Positions 51,349 through 61,580 of a stretch of DNA of 64,000 nt are shown here, one piece after another. This DNA is from Hyphomicrobium sp. LHD-15. Its GTDB lineage: Bacteria; Pseudomonadota; Alphaproteobacteria; Rhizobiales; Hyphomicrobiaceae. The stretch is from positions 1,164,501-1,228,500 of the forward strand of contig NZ_JAVIFT010000002.1 of the NCBI RefSeq assembly GCF_031157355.1. Direction: 5' to 3'. Made by a program: the position numbers and the translations under genes. The notes under the pieces are model-generated. The model saw only the letters and a program-made list of their open reading frames with translations, ran no database searches and was not told the DNA's origin. Numbering within the stretch: the stretch's first letter is position 1; every line of letters begins with the position of its first letter.

Positions 51349-52233
51349 ATGGGAACGTTCAGAGCCGCCTCCATTCTTACCGGGTTTTTCGCGCTCACCG
51401 TGCCGCTGCTGCCGGTGCAGGCGGCGCTGCTCAGGGTTTCGCCGAAGGCCGCCCGGCGATTTCCGCATTGGTACCATCGCCAGGTCTGCCGACTAATGGG
51501 GGTGAGGCTTTCGATCGAAGGCGCGGTTGCCGGAGACAAGCCGGTGCTGCTCATTTCGAACCATACGTCGTGGCTCGACATTCCGGTTCTTTCGGCGGTG
51601 GCGCCGCTGTCGTTCGTTGCGAAGAAGGACGTTTCTCGCTGGCCGTTCGTCTCGACGCTCGCAAGGCTGCAACGCTCGGTGTTCGTGGATCGCGAACGGC
51701 GCAGTGCGGTCGGCGAGACGACGAACGAGATTATGGGACGCCTCGCGGAAGGCGATACGGTCGTGCTGTTTGCCGAGGGGACATCGAGCGACGGCAATCG
51801 CGTACTTCCGTTCAAGACCTCGCTGTTTGCCGCGGCCAAGCCTCCGGTCAAGGCGGGGGTGGCACAGGCGCCGGTGCCCGACGTCGTCGTGCAGACGCTG
51901 TCGCTGGTGTACACACGTCTTCACGGCGTGCCGATCAACCGGAGCGCGCGCCCGATCGTCGGCTGGTTCGGCGACATGGAAATGCAGAGCCATGCCTGGT
52001 CGCTGCTGAAGGCGGGGCCGCTCGATGTTCGCATCCGCATCGGGGCGCCGATCCCGCTCGAGAGTTTCACCGACCGAAAGGATCTCGCGCGGCGGAGCGA
52101 GAACGAGATCCGTGAGAATGTGGTGAAGCTCCTGCGCGGCTATCCGGCAGATGTGCCGATCGCGGTGACGGCCCCTGCGGCGGAGACGCGCACATCGGTC
52201 CGGCCACAGCCGGGAGGGGCGCTCTTCCGGTGA
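51349..52233 (+). CDS. plsC: 1-acyl-sn-glycerol-3-phosphate acyltransferase
   Basis: A membrane acyltransferase making phosphatidic acid. I choose ATG 51349 (294 residues); TTG 51331 would add six residues. A hydrophobic N-terminus precedes the HX4D motif in ISNHTSWLDIP (about residue 70) and the EGTSSDG motif near residue 140. KPPVKAGVAQAPVPDVVVQTLSLVYTR is a family-type segment. The alternative assignment to an ornithine-lipid acyltransferase (OlsA) cannot be excluded. Confidence 0.88.
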   Translation: MGTFRAASILTGFFALTVPLLPVQAALLRVSPKAARRFPHWYHRQVCRLMGVRLSIEGAVAGDKPVLLISNHTSWLDIPVLSAVAPLSFVAKKDVSRWPFVSTLARLQRSVFVDRERRSAVGETTNEIMGRLAEGDTVVLFAEGTSSDGNRVLPFKTSLFAAAKPPVKAGVAQAPVPDVVVQTLSLVYTRLHGVPINRSARPIVGWFGDMEMQSHAWSLLKAGPLDVRIRIGAPIPLESFTDRKDLARRSENEIRENVVKLLRGYPADVPIAVTAPAAETRTSVRPQPGGALFR

Positions 52234-52484
52234 CGCCCGCTTTCGATTCCCGGCGCTTTTACTCGGCTCAACAAGCCGCGATTGCTGCTGATTTGCGATA
52301 GGAGGCAGGCCGGCTACGTGGCTCGCCGTGCTGGACAAAGCGGCCGCGCAATGCTGCAATGCAGTAAGACGGGGTGCGGGGACGCGTGAATTGTGTTACC
52401 GCGGCGCACGGCTTTGCTTCAGGAAATTCGATCTAATCTTCCGGAAGCTGTTGGAAGCTTGAAGAGTGGGACTCGGAACGCCCC

Positions 52485-53900
52485 TTGGACGATTTTGAAC
52501 CATTGCTGTCCGACGATATGACAGCGCATCCGCGTCCGTCTGACGTCGAGCCTGCGCCCGAAACCAAGCGGGTGTTCATCAAGACGTTCGGCTGCCAGAT
52601 GAACGTCTACGATTCCGAACGCATGAGCGAAGCGCTCGCGGCGGAAGGCTATGTCGAGACCGCCGATGTCGCGGAAGCGGACCTCGCGATCCTCAATACT
52701 TGCCATATTCGCGAGAAAGCGGCCGAGAAGGTCTACTCGGACCTTGGACGTCTGCGGGATCTCAAATCCCTGCGTGCGAAGAGTGGCAAGGAAACCTTCA
52801 TCACCGTTGCCGGCTGCGTAGCGCAGGCCGAGGGCGACGAGATCGTCCGGCGCGCGCCGGCCGTCGATCTCGTGCTCGGGCCGCAGAACTATCACCGGCT
52901 GCCGGAGTTTCTTTCGCGGCTGCGTGGCGGCGAAGCGGCCCTGGTCGAGACTGCGTTTCCCGACGAGGACAAGTTCAAGGCGCTGCCAGCGCGAAGTCCC
53001 GCGAAATCCGCGTCGGCGTTTCTGACTGTTCAGGAAGGCTGCGACAAGTTCTGTACGTTCTGCGTCGTGCCTTATACGCGCGGCATGGAGTTTTCGCGTC
53101 CGGTTGCCGCGCTTGTCGAAGAGGCGCGCGCCCTCGTTGCGCGGGGCGTGCGGGAAGTCACGCTGCTCGGACAGAACGTCAACGGCTATCACGGTGAGGG
53201 CGCGGAAGGTCATGCGACCACGCTCGCCGGTCTCATCCGGCAACTTGCGTCCGTCGATGGGCTTCAGCGCATCCGCTACACGACCAGCCATCCGCGCGAC
53301 ATGACCGACGATCTCATCGCAGCGCACGCGGAAGAGGAAAAGCTGATGCCCTATCTGCATCTCCCTTTCCAATCCGGCTCCGATCGTGTGCTCGCGGCGA
53401 TGAACCGGAAGCACACGGCCGACGACTATCTTCGACTTATCGAGCGCGTCCGCGCGGTGCGGCCGGACATTGCGATGTCGACGGATATCATCGTCGGCTT
53501 TCCCGGCGAAACGGACGCGGATTTCGAGGCGACTGTCGATCTCGTCAAGACGGTGGGCTTCGCCTACGCCTATTCCTTCAAATACAGCGCACGGCCGGGG
53601 ACGCCAGCCTCGTCCATGGACGGGCAGGTGAGCGAAGCCGTGAAGCGCGAGCGCTTGGAACGGCTGCAGGCCGTGCTCGAGGATGGGCATCGCCAGTTCA
53701 ACGTTGCGACTGTCGGCAAAACCATGCCGGTGCTGTTCGAAAAGGCCGGCCGGCAAGACGGCCAGCTGGTAGGCCGATCGCCCTATCTTCAGCTCGTCCA
53801 GGCGGACGCGGGGCCCGAATTCATTGGCGAAATCGTCGATGTGGAGGTTCGGGCGGCCGGCGCAAACAGTCTTTCGGGCGTCATACGCGGGTCAATGTGA
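52485..53900 (+). CDS. miaB: tRNA-2-methylthio-N6-dimethylallyladenosine synthase MiaB
   Basis: A radical-SAM methylthiotransferase acting on position 37 of tRNAs reading U-starting codons. The N-terminal domain has three cluster cysteines in [15 protein letters not shown] and VAGCVAQ. The radical-SAM CxxxCxxC is in [17 protein letters not shown] (about residue 185), and a C-terminal TRAM domain completes 471 residues. The start is uncertain: TTG 52485 or ATG 52518, neither with a strong ribosome site. Confidence 0.95.
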   Translation: MDDFEPLLSDDMTAHPRPSDVEPAPETKRVFIKTFGCQMNVYDSERMSEALAAEGYVETADVAEADLAILNTCHIREKAAEKVYSDLGRLRDLKSLRAKSGKETFITVAGCVAQAEGDEIVRRAPAVDLVLGPQNYHRLPEFLSRLRGGEAALVETAFPDEDKFKALPARSPAKSASAFLTVQEGCDKFCTFCVVPYTRGMEFSRPVAALVEEARALVARGVREVTLLGQNVNGYHGEGAEGHATTLAGLIRQLASVDGLQRIRYTTSHPRDMTDDLIAAHAEEEKLMPYLHLPFQSGSDRVLAAMNRKHTADDYLRLIERVRAVRPDIAMSTDIIVGFPGETDADFEATVDLVKTVGFAYAYSFKYSARPGTPASSMDGQVSEAVKRERLERLQAVLEDGHRQFNVATVGKTMPVLFEKAGRQDGQLVGRSPYLQLVQADAGPEFIGEIVDVEVRAAGANSLSGVIRGSM

Positions 53901-54139
53901 GCCTGGTAACCTTCTTCGGACTGGGCGGGGGCGTTGATTCGACTGCGCTCTTGCCTATTCTAGGAAAGGTTCCTGTTCGAAAGTCCGGTTTCGGTGTTCG
54001 ACGGAAGGGTGTCCGCTCGCATCTCGGACGAACAGGACTTAAGCTCGATCCCATGGGGCCGCGATTCGGCCCTGCCAAGTCAGTTACCGCTCTTCGTTTA
54101 ATCGCTCCAATAGCACTCTAGCCTCAGGAGACGAAACGA

Positions 54140-55150
54140 TTGACAGCAATTCGCGGCCAGACGGCGACAGGTCAAAGGCGAGTGGCAAAACCCTCAACTC
54201 CCAACAAGAGAGTCGTTGTTCCCTTCGAGGACAACCGGCTTCTTACCCAGGTTCTCGGCGAATTCGACAGCCATCTGGCGCTCATCGAGGATCGTCTCGG
54301 TATCGAGGCGCATGCGCATGGTAACGTCGTCGTCTTGAGCGGGTCGGAGACTTCCTGCGATATCGCGCGGGGTGTTCTCGAACAGCTCTACGATCGCGTC
54401 TCGAAGGGAGACCATGTGGGACCTGGAGATTTCGACGGACTGATCCGCCACTCCCGGCAGCAGGATTCACCCTCCGAGGGAGGCCAAGCGCAAATTGCGA
54501 CGCGGCGGCGCGTCGTGAAGGCGCGAACGCAATCACAGAGCACGTATATTCGCGCGCTCGAGAAAACCGATCTCGTGTTCGGGATCGGCCCGGCGGGTAC
54601 CGGTAAAACCTATCTCGCCGTGGCGTTTGCCGCACAATGCCTCGAGCGTGGCCTCGTCGAGCGGATCATTCTTTCGCGCCCCGCGGTCGAGGCCGGCGAA
54701 CGGCTCGGCTTCCTGCCGGGCGACATGCGCGAGAAAGTCGATCCCTATCTGCGGCCGCTCTATGATGCGCTTTACGACGTGTTGCCGCCGGAAAAGGTCG
54801 AACGGGATCTCGAGCAGGGCGTGATTGAAATTGCGCCGCTCGCGTTCATGCGCGGCCGGACGCTCGCCAATGCGTTCGTCATTCTCGACGAAGCGCAGAA
54901 TACGACGAGCATGCAGATGAAGATGTTTCTGACGCGTCTCGGTGAAGGCTCGAAGATGGTCATCACGGGAGACCCCTCCCAGATCGACCTTCCGCCGGGC
55001 ATGACCTCGGGCCTCGAGGAAGCGGTGCGGCTGTTGGGCGACGTGCCCGACATCACGGCGGTGCGCTTCACGAATTCCGACGTCGTGCGGCGCGATCTCG
55101 TGGCGAAGATCGTGGAAGCCTACGATCGCGCAGGGCCGAGGAAGTCCTGA
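54140..55150 (+). CDS. phoH: PhoH-like ATPase
   Basis: A 336-residue PhoH protein. Walker A is GIGPAGTGKTYLA (about residue 155) and Walker B is AFVILDEAQNTT (about 250). SKMVITGDPSQIDLP is the following conserved block. TTG 54140, after AGGAG, is the likely start. It lies next to ybeY, one base apart, an old and widespread linkage to RNA metabolism and ribosome quality control. Confidence 0.95.
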   Translation: MTAIRGQTATGQRRVAKPSTPNKRVVVPFEDNRLLTQVLGEFDSHLALIEDRLGIEAHAHGNVVVLSGSETSCDIARGVLEQLYDRVSKGDHVGPGDFDGLIRHSRQQDSPSEGGQAQIATRRRVVKARTQSQSTYIRALEKTDLVFGIGPAGTGKTYLAVAFAAQCLERGLVERIILSRPAVEAGERLGFLPGDMREKVDPYLRPLYDALYDVLPPEKVERDLEQGVIEIAPLAFMRGRTLANAFVILDEAQNTTSMQMKMFLTRLGEGSKMVITGDPSQIDLPPGMTSGLEEAVRLLGDVPDITAVRFTNSDVVRRDLVAKIVEAYDRAGPRKS

Positions 55151-55151
55151 G

Positions 55152-55700
55152 ATGCCAGACGAAACGGACAGTCGAAGTCGTAGCGAGGGACGCCCCGGGG
55201 CGTCCCTCTGGCTCAGCCTCGACATCCTTCACGAAGCGGGAGACTGGTCGCGGATCGGTGATCGCGACGCTCTGATCTCGACTGCGGCGCGCGCGCTTGC
55301 CGGTCATCCCAGGTTCGCCTCGAACCCTGCCGCTGAAGCTTGTGTCGCGCTCAGCGACGATGCGACGGTGCGCGAGCTCAACGCGCGGTTCCGCGGCAAG
55401 GACAAACCAACCAACGTGCTGTCGTTTCCCGCCCTCCAGGGTGGACCGCCCGAAGCAGCTGAGGATGGCGCGCTGGGCGATGTTATCCTGGCGCAGGAGA
55501 CGGTCATGCGCGAGGCGGATGAGCAAGGCGTATCGCCGGCGCATCATCTGCAACACCTCGTCGTGCATGGCTTGCTCCACCTTCTCGGATTCGATCACGA
55601 AACCGACGCGGAAGCCCAAGAGATGGAAGGGCTCGAGGTGGAGATTCTCGCCTCGCTCGGGATCGCCAATCCCTACGCCGTGGACGAAACGGCCCTGTAA
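55152..55700 (+). CDS. ybeY: Endoribonuclease YbeY
   Basis: A zinc-dependent RNase that matures rRNA 3' ends. The HxxxHxxxxxH motif is intact as HGLLHLLGFDH (H139, H143, H149). RGKDKPTNVLSFP is the other family block. Length 182 residues includes about 15 extra at the N-terminus. It is packed between phoH and the corC-like gene with gaps of one and five bases. Confidence 0.96.
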   Translation: MPDETDSRSRSEGRPGASLWLSLDILHEAGDWSRIGDRDALISTAARALAGHPRFASNPAAEACVALSDDATVRELNARFRGKDKPTNVLSFPALQGGPPEAAEDGALGDVILAQETVMREADEQGVSPAHHLQHLVVHGLLHLLGFDHETDAEAQEMEGLEVEILASLGIANPYAVDETAL

Positions 55701-55705
55701 CGCTC

Positions 55706-56758
55706 ATGACCAGTGACGATGATCAAATGGACGATGTAACGCTTGCCAACGAGCGCCCGACGATGCGCGAGAGCGCAAGCGGGTGGCTCGCGCATCTGTG
55801 GACCCGGCTCGGTCTCGCCGAGCAGCCGACGCTGCGCGACAAGCTCGAAGTGCTGCTCAAGGAAGAGGCCAAGGCCACCGGCGGTTTTTCGCCGGAAGAA
55901 CGCAAGATGCTGTCGGGCCTCTTGCGCTTCGGGGCCTCGCGCGTCGATGAAATCATGGTGCCGAGGGCCGACATCATCGCGATCGAGGAGATGGAGCCTC
56001 TCGGCGAGCTCGTGCGGCTGTTCGAGGAAGCAGGCGTCTCGCGCATTCCGATCTATCACGAGACGCTCGACGATCCGCGCGGCATGCTGCACATCAAGGA
56101 CCTGTTCCGCTGGATCTCGGCCGAGGTCGCGGGGCGTGCTCTGAGGGAGCCCAGCAAGCAGCGTCCAGGATATTTCGAGGCCGCCAAGCCTGAAGGCGAT
56201 AAACCCGCCGGAACCGGTGCAAAGCCGGATCTCAGCCGCATCGATCTCACGCGGCCGATCGCGGTGCTGAAGCTCCGCAAACCGGTGCTCTACGTGCCGC
56301 CGTCGATGCCCGCCATGAACCTTCTGGTGCGCATGCAGGCGACGCATATCCACATGGCGCTGATCGTCGACGAGTACGGCGGAACGGACGGCCTCGTGAC
56401 CATCGAGGATCTCGTCGAGCAGATCGTGGGCGACATCGAGGACGAGCACGACGAGGAAGAGGCTGATCTGATCGCGGTCGATCCGAAGCTCGGTCTCGTT
56501 GCCTCGGGCCGTGCGCCGGTCAAGGATCTCGAAACCCGGCTCGGCCAGAAGCTGCTCAAGCCCGAGGAGGAGGCCGACATCGACACGCTCGGCGGGCTTG
56601 TGTTCGCGATCGTCGGACGCGTGCCGGCACGCGGTGAGTTGATCCGGCACAGCTCGGGTGTGGAGTTCGAGGTGCTCGACGCCGATCCGCGCCGCGTGAA
56701 GCGGCTCAAGATCCATCTGCCGCGCTCCCAGCAGGCCGATAGCGGCGAACCAGGCTAA
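55706..56758 (+). CDS. CorC/HlyC-type CBS-domain protein
   Basis: A 350-residue protein with two CBS domains (about residues 80-235: [45 protein letters not shown]) and a C-terminal CorC_HlyC domain. It has no DUF21 membrane part, so it is the soluble CorC form. Proteins of this type affect magnesium/cobalt handling. The gene lies between ybeY and lnt, a conserved order. Confidence 0.92.
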   Translation: MTSDDDQMDDVTLANERPTMRESASGWLAHLWTRLGLAEQPTLRDKLEVLLKEEAKATGGFSPEERKMLSGLLRFGASRVDEIMVPRADIIAIEEMEPLGELVRLFEEAGVSRIPIYHETLDDPRGMLHIKDLFRWISAEVAGRALREPSKQRPGYFEAAKPEGDKPAGTGAKPDLSRIDLTRPIAVLKLRKPVLYVPPSMPAMNLLVRMQATHIHMALIVDEYGGTDGLVTIEDLVEQIVGDIEDEHDEEEADLIAVDPKLGLVASGRAPVKDLETRLGQKLLKPEEEADIDTLGGLVFAIVGRVPARGELIRHSSGVEFEVLDADPRRVKRLKIHLPRSQQADSGEPG

Positions 56759-56760
56759 CC

Positions 56761-58428
56761 ATGAGCGCGCGCGACCGGCTTGGCGAGTGCTGCCATGCGA
56801 CCAGGACTGCGCGCGGATGGCGGCGGTGGGCAATCGCATTTGTGGCCGGTGCGGTCGCGAACCTCGCGATGGCACCGTTCTTCATCGCACCCATTCTGTT
56901 TCTATCGTTGCCGGTGCTGGTGTGGCTCATCGACGATGCGGTCCGTAAGCCGGGTGGTGCTCGGGCGGTGGCGATGTGCGCGGCCAGCGCTGGGTGGTGG
57001 TTCGGCTTCGGCTATTTCCTGTTCGGGCTGTTCTGGATCGGCGAGGCGTTCCTGGTCGAGGCCGACAAGTTCGGCTGGCTGTTGCCGTTCGCGGTGACGC
57101 TGATGCCTGCCGGGCTCGCGCTGTTCTGGGCGGCGGCGGCGGCGGTCGCGGCGCTATTGTGGCGTGCGGGCGTGCTGCGGCTCGTCGTGCTGGCCCTCGC
57201 GCTCGCGAGTGCGGAATGGCTTCGCGGTCATATCCTGACGGGATTTCCCTGGAACGTGCTCGGCTATGCGCTGACTTGGCCGGTGGTTCTGATGCAGAGC
57301 GCAGGGCTGCTCGGCATATATGGGCTGACGCTGATCGCTGTTCCGATATTTGCAGCGCCCTTGGTGCTTGCGGCGGATGCGCCGGCGGGTGCGTTGCGGC
57401 GGCGTGCCGGGGGCTCCGCGCTGTTGATTACCGGCGTGCCGCTACTGCTGCTCTCTGGGTATGGCGCCCTCAGGCTCGCGACCGCGCCGGACGGCGTGAT
57501 CGATGGCGTCAAAATCCGCATCGTTCAGCCCAGCATTCCACAGCGCGAGAAGTGGATGCCGGAAAAGCAGGGTGCCATCTTCCAGGAACATCTGGCGCTC
57601 TCGAAGCGCGATGCGTCCGGCGTCGCGGACGATCTCGCCGGGATAACGCACGTGGTGTGGCCGGAGGCGGCGATGCCGTTTCTGCCGCTCGAGCATCCGG
57701 AGGCGCTGGAGGCGATCGGCGCCTTGCTGCCGGATACGACGATGCTGCTCACAGGTGCGCTGAGGCGCGAGACGGATGCTGCGCGCGCGGAGGCGGGCGA
57801 CGCCGATCCGCGGCCGGTCCGTGCCTACAACAGCCTCATGGTGCTCGACGGCAGCGGGGCTCTGCACAGCGTCTACGACAAGACGCACCTGGTTCCGTTC
57901 GGCGAATATCTGCCCTGGCAATCCGCGCTCGAAGCGATCGGTCTCGAGCAGCTGACGCGTCTGCGAGGAGGGTTCTCCGAAGGCATTACGCCGCGTCCGA
58001 CGCTCGCGCTTCCGGGGCTGCCGCCGGTCGGTGGGCTCATCTGTTACGAGGCGATCTTCCCGGGTGTCGGGGCCGCAAGCCGCGAGCGGCCGGGGGTGCT
58101 GATCAATGTCACGAACGATGGATGGTTCGGGAACACGACCGGTCCAAGGCAGCACTTCCATCAAGCTCGCGTGCGAGCAGTAGAAGAAGGGCTGACCTTG
58201 GTCAGAGCTGCAAATAATGGAGTTTCAGCAGTAATCGATGGAAATGGCCGAGTTGTAGTCATGCTAGGCATAAATGTGAAGGGAAGTATAGATTCTTCTG
58301 TGCCTGTTCAACGCTCGACGCCTCTCTACGCAGTTTTTGGTGATAGCGTTTTTCTTCTCGCGGCTCTGATATTCGCTGTTATACTTGTTTTTGTTAGCAG
58401 AACTCGAGACGTCGACTCTTATGTCTGA
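56761..58428 (+). CDS. lnt: Apolipoprotein N-acyltransferase
   Basis: Lnt adds the third acyl chain to lipoproteins in the inner membrane. The 555-residue protein has N-terminal membrane helices and a nitrilase-type domain with the catalytic triad: Glu in VVWPEAAMPF, Lys in YDKTHLVPFGEYLPW, Cys in LICYEAIFPG. Start ATG 56761 is two bases after the corC-like stop. From about 58160 to the end, the DNA turns AT-rich with A/T-ending codons (for example GCA GTA GAA GAA), unlike the rest, although the protein still reads like Lnt (RAVEEGLTLVRAANNGVSAVID). Confidence 0.95.
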   Translation: MSARDRLGECCHATRTARGWRRWAIAFVAGAVANLAMAPFFIAPILFLSLPVLVWLIDDAVRKPGGARAVAMCAASAGWWFGFGYFLFGLFWIGEAFLVEADKFGWLLPFAVTLMPAGLALFWAAAAAVAALLWRAGVLRLVVLALALASAEWLRGHILTGFPWNVLGYALTWPVVLMQSAGLLGIYGLTLIAVPIFAAPLVLAADAPAGALRRRAGGSALLITGVPLLLLSGYGALRLATAPDGVIDGVKIRIVQPSIPQREKWMPEKQGAIFQEHLALSKRDASGVADDLAGITHVVWPEAAMPFLPLEHPEALEAIGALLPDTTMLLTGALRRETDAARAEAGDADPRPVRAYNSLMVLDGSGALHSVYDKTHLVPFGEYLPWQSALEAIGLEQLTRLRGGFSEGITPRPTLALPGLPPVGGLICYEAIFPGVGAASRERPGVLINVTNDGWFGNTTGPRQHFHQARVRAVEEGLTLVRAANNGVSAVIDGNGRVVVMLGINVKGSIDSSVPVQRSTPLYAVFGDSVFLLAALIFAVILVFVSRTRDVDSYV

Positions 58429-58619
58429 TGTTCAGCATCCGAAGTTTTGATAGACGTCGTTTCAAATTGCCGCTCGATTGACTCAAGATTGCTTTATCAG
58501 AAATATTCAACCAAAGATGCCGAAGGCAAAAATCTTTCATGTTGGTCAATATTGGTCCAGCAGCCTGATTTAGGCAGTTGCAATCCGGCACGATCACGCA
58601 GGGTACGGAGCACAGATTG
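58429..58619. other. AT-rich intergenic region lnt-xre
   Basis: This 191-base gap continues the low-GC composition begun in the 3' end of lnt and returns to GC-rich at about 58580. No gene is seen in it. It likely contains the promoter of the XRE regulator. Confidence 0.5.
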
Positions 58620-59081
58620 ATGTCCAAGGAAGAAGCGATCGACGAAGACGTCGATATCGAACGCAGTTCGCGCAAGCCGAATCCGATCGATGCTCACGTC
58701 GGCACGCGGGTGCGTTTGCGCCGGATGCTGCTTGGTATGAGCCAGGAAAAACTCGGTGAACACCTTGGGCTGACTTTCCAGCAGGTTCAGAAGTACGAAA
58801 AGGGTGTCAATCGCATCGGGGCGAGCCGGCTTTTCGATCTGTCGCGGGTGCTCGGGGTGCCTGTTCAATTCTTTTATGACGAAGCCCCGTCAGAACTCGT
58901 CGATGCTTCATTGGCGCCCGGTTTTTCTGAACGGCCTGCCGAAAGCTACGTCATCGAGTTTCTTTCGACGCGCGAAGGTCTTGAGCTGAACAAAGCGTTC
59001 GTCAAAATCTCGGATCCGAGGGTGCGTCGGTCGATTGTCGAGCTGGTGCGTTCGCTCGGCGGAGAAGACGGGATCGACTAA
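58620..59081 (+). CDS. XRE-family helix-turn-helix regulator
   Basis: ATG 58620, with GGAG about ten bases upstream, gives 153 residues. The HTH is at about 28-82: RVRLRRMLLGMSQEKLGEHLGLTFQQVQKYEKGVNRIGASRLFDLSRVLGV. The C-terminal part (SYVIEFLSTREGLELNKAFVKI) resembles SinR-like or rhizobial regulators found directly before metK. Targets are unknown; it may control metK or itself. Confidence 0.9.
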   Translation: MSKEEAIDEDVDIERSSRKPNPIDAHVGTRVRLRRMLLGMSQEKLGEHLGLTFQQVQKYEKGVNRIGASRLFDLSRVLGVPVQFFYDEAPSELVDASLAPGFSERPAESYVIEFLSTREGLELNKAFVKISDPRVRRSIVELVRSLGGEDGID

Positions 59082-59259
59082 GGCCGGTCCGTCGCGTTCT
59101 GCGCGGCGGTCTCCGCCTGGCCGGTCCGGCCGCAGGGCATCCAGCCCCGAAGGCTTCGGCATCCCCTGGTGCCGAGGCGTCGCACTTGACCGCACTCCGC
59201 AAAACCGGCAAGACACCCGCGCATTCTCTGGGGCGGTTCGCGTTCCAGGTTCTATGTTT

Positions 59260-59308
59260 GTCACATTTTCTACGATGCAGATGTGGTTGCTTCGTTGGAA
59301 AATGTGAC
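59260..59308 (+). promoter_or_regulatory. Inverted repeat in the metK upstream region
   Basis: GTCACATTTTC (59260-59270) and GAAAATGTGAC (59298-59308) are a perfect 11-bp inverted repeat with a 27-base loop. A second GTTGGAAA-TGT block directly follows (about 59315-59326). It could be an operator for the XRE regulator or an RNA hairpin in the leader. It does not match the SAM-II riboswitch. Confidence 0.4.
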
Positions 59309-59358
59309 TGCGTCGTTGGAAAGTGTTCCGGCCGCAGCGCGAGATCAAGGGGATCAGG

Positions 59359-60561
59359 GTGGCACGCCAGTCGTTTCTATTTACGAGCGAATCCGTTTCC
59401 GAAGGACATCCGGACAAGGTTTGTGACCGGATCTCCGACGAAATCGTCGATCTGTTCTATCGCGAGGGTGCAAACGCAGGCGTAGATCCGTGGATCATCC
59501 GCGCCGCTTGCGAGACGCTGGCTACGACCAATCAGGTCGTCATCGCCGGCGAGACGCGCGGCCCCGAGACAGTGACGAAAGACTGGATCGCCCACACCGC
59601 TCGCATGGCCATTCGCGATATCGGCTACGAGCAGGACGGGTTCCACTGGGACAAGGCCGACATCAAGGTTCTGCTGCATCCGCAGTCCGCGGACATCGCG
59701 CAGGGCGTCGATGCCCAGCAGCCGACCAATCAGGAAGAAGGCGCGGGCGACCAGGGCATCATGTTCGGTTATGCCTGCCGCGAGACGCCCGAGCTGATGC
59801 CGGCGCCGATCTACTACAGCCACAAAATTCTCGAAGACCTCGCCAAGGCCCGCAAGGCCAAGAGCGGAGATGCGGCCAAGCTCGGCCCCGACTCCAAGAG
59901 CCAGGTGACAGTGCGTTACGAGGGCGGCAAGCCCGTCGGCGTCACGCAGATCGTCGTCTCTCACCAGCACGTCGTCGAGGATCTGTCCTCGCGGCAGGTG
60001 CGCGAGATCATCGAGCCGTACGTCCGGGCGGCGCTGCCCGACGGCTGGATCGGCAAGGATACGGTCTGGCACATCAATCCGACCGGTAAGTTCTACATCG
60101 GCGGTCCGGACGGAGACAGCGGTCTCACGGGACGCAAGATCATCGTCGACACCTACGGCGGCGCGGCTCCGCATGGCGGCGGCGCGTTCTCGGGCAAGGA
60201 TTCCACCAAGGTCGATCGCTCGGCAGCCTATGCCGCACGCTATCTGGCCAAGAACGTCGTCGCAGCCGGACTTGCGGATCGTTGCACGATCCAGCTTTCC
60301 TACGCGATCGGCGTCGCGCGTCCGCTGTCGATCTACGTCGACACGCACGGTACGGGCAAGGTCGACGAGGCCGCGATCGAGACCGCTCTGGCGAAGTCCA
60401 TGGACCTTACGCCGCGCGGTATCCGCAGCCATCTGGAACTCAACAAGCCGATCTTCGCGCGGACGGCTGCTTATGGTCACTTCGGGCGCAAGCCTGACAA
60501 TGACGGCGGCTTCTCGTGGGAGAAGGACGACCTGGCCGAGACGATCAAGAAGGCCGTTTAA
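59359..60561 (+). CDS. metK: S-adenosylmethionine synthetase
   Basis: MetK makes SAM from methionine and ATP. GTG 59359, with AAGGGGA a few bases upstream, gives 400 residues starting [20 protein letters not shown], the usual N-terminus. [12 protein letters not shown] and [19 protein letters not shown] are the ATP and metal-binding signatures. An earlier ATG at 59323 is in frame but gives an atypical extension. It ends in a hairpin terminator before trmB. Confidence 0.96.
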   Translation: MARQSFLFTSESVSEGHPDKVCDRISDEIVDLFYREGANAGVDPWIIRAACETLATTNQVVIAGETRGPETVTKDWIAHTARMAIRDIGYEQDGFHWDKADIKVLLHPQSADIAQGVDAQQPTNQEEGAGDQGIMFGYACRETPELMPAPIYYSHKILEDLAKARKAKSGDAAKLGPDSKSQVTVRYEGGKPVGVTQIVVSHQHVVEDLSSRQVREIIEPYVRAALPDGWIGKDTVWHINPTGKFYIGGPDGDSGLTGRKIIVDTYGGAAPHGGGAFSGKDSTKVDRSAAYAARYLAKNVVAAGLADRCTIQLSYAIGVARPLSIYVDTHGTGKVDEAAIETALAKSMDLTPRGIRSHLELNKPIFARTAAYGHFGRKPDNDGGFSWEKDDLAETIKKAV

Positions 60562-60588
60562 GCTTTCATTCCGCGCATGTGTTACGGG

Positions 60589-60617
60589 CGGCCGCATTCG
60601 TTGCGGCCGTTTGTTTT
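60589..60617 (+). terminator. Rho-independent terminator between metK and trmB
   Basis: CGGCCGCA (60589-60596), loop TTCGT, TGCGGCCG (60602-60609), then TTTGTTTT. It ends only four bases before the trmB start, so the hairpin may also limit trmB expression. Confidence 0.8.
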
Positions 60618-60621
60618 GAGG

Positions 60622-61341
60622 ATGGGCCCAAGTTTGGACAGGGATGAAGCCAAGAGCGCGCATTCGGCGGAGCTGAGGTCGTTCGGCCGCCGGCGAGGGC
60701 GCAAGCCCAGCCCTCGGCAGGTCCACCTTTTCACCGAGCTTCTGCCGCGCCTGACGTTCGACCTGGCGGAGCCTGCGCCCAAGGCGCTTGAATCCGCGTT
60801 TGCGCCGGCCGTCTCCAACGTGTGGCTCGAGATCGGCTTCGGTGGTGCGGAGCATCTCGTCTGGCAGGCGCGACACCATCCCGATACGGGGCTCATCGGC
60901 TGCGAGCCGTTCGAGGACGGCGTGGTCAAGGCGCTGACGGCCATCGACGAGGACGCGCTCGGCAACATGCGTCTTTGGGCGGACGACGTGCGACCGCTGC
61001 TCAGGTGGCTGCCCGAGGCGTCCATCTCCCGCGTGTTCATGCTGTTTCCCGATCCGTGGCCGAAGAAGCGCCACCACAAGCGGCGTCTGTTCTCACCGGA
61101 GCTCTTGCGCCTGCTTGCCCGCGTGATGAAGCCAGGGGCCGAGCTCAGGCTCGCGACCGATATCGGCGACTATGCGCGGACGGCGCTGATGGCGGTGTCG
61201 CAGGTGCCGGAATTTCGTTGGACGGCCGAGAGCCCACAAGACTGGCGCCAGCGGCTCGAAGATTGGCCGGGTACGCGCTACGAAGCCAAGGCGGGGCGGG
61301 AAGGGCGGCGCTGCTATTTCTTCCGATTTCTCCGCGTGTGA
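60622..61341 (+). CDS. trmB: tRNA (guanine-N7-)-methyltransferase
   Basis: TrmB methylates G46 in the variable loop of tRNAs. ATG 60622 gives 239 residues. SAM-site motif LEIGFGGAEHLVWQA, acceptor region FMLFPDPWPKKRHHKRR, and EAKAGREGRRCYFFRF at the end are all typical. In Hyphomicrobiales it commonly follows metK, supplying SAM and its user side by side. Confidence 0.95.
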   Translation: MGPSLDRDEAKSAHSAELRSFGRRRGRKPSPRQVHLFTELLPRLTFDLAEPAPKALESAFAPAVSNVWLEIGFGGAEHLVWQARHHPDTGLIGCEPFEDGVVKALTAIDEDALGNMRLWADDVRPLLRWLPEASISRVFMLFPDPWPKKRHHKRRLFSPELLRLLARVMKPGAELRLATDIGDYARTALMAVSQVPEFRWTAESPQDWRQRLEDWPGTRYEAKAGREGRRCYFFRFLRV

Positions 61342-61449
61342 TTCCAAGTATTACCCAAGGTTTTCTTAAGGGATTAAGCAGGTTCCCGGGCACGTGGGCG
61401 CAGAGGCCCTCGTTTCGGATTGTTCTGGGTGCTATTAAAAATCCTTTCT

Positions 61450-61467
61450 AAAACAAAGCTTTGTTTT
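61450..61467. repeat. AT-rich 18-bp palindrome
   Basis: AAAACAAAGCTTTGTTTT is perfectly self-complementary. It lies 109 bases after trmB and 206 before rimP, so it could be a trmB terminator (T-rich tract follows), or a protein-binding site for the rimP operon. Confidence 0.45.
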
Positions 61468-61580
61468 CTTCTTCTCGATTTCTCACGGCTGGATTTGGCG
61501 GCATCAGCATCTCGGAAACGCCCTTGCGTGGGGTGTCATAGTCACGTATTATTCGCTTGCTCATGATCATCTCAACTTTG

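Noticed and set aside
59082-59358. SAM-II riboswitch upstream of metK
   Set aside because: The conserved SAM-II pseudoknot sequences are not visible; only simple inverted and direct repeats are present.
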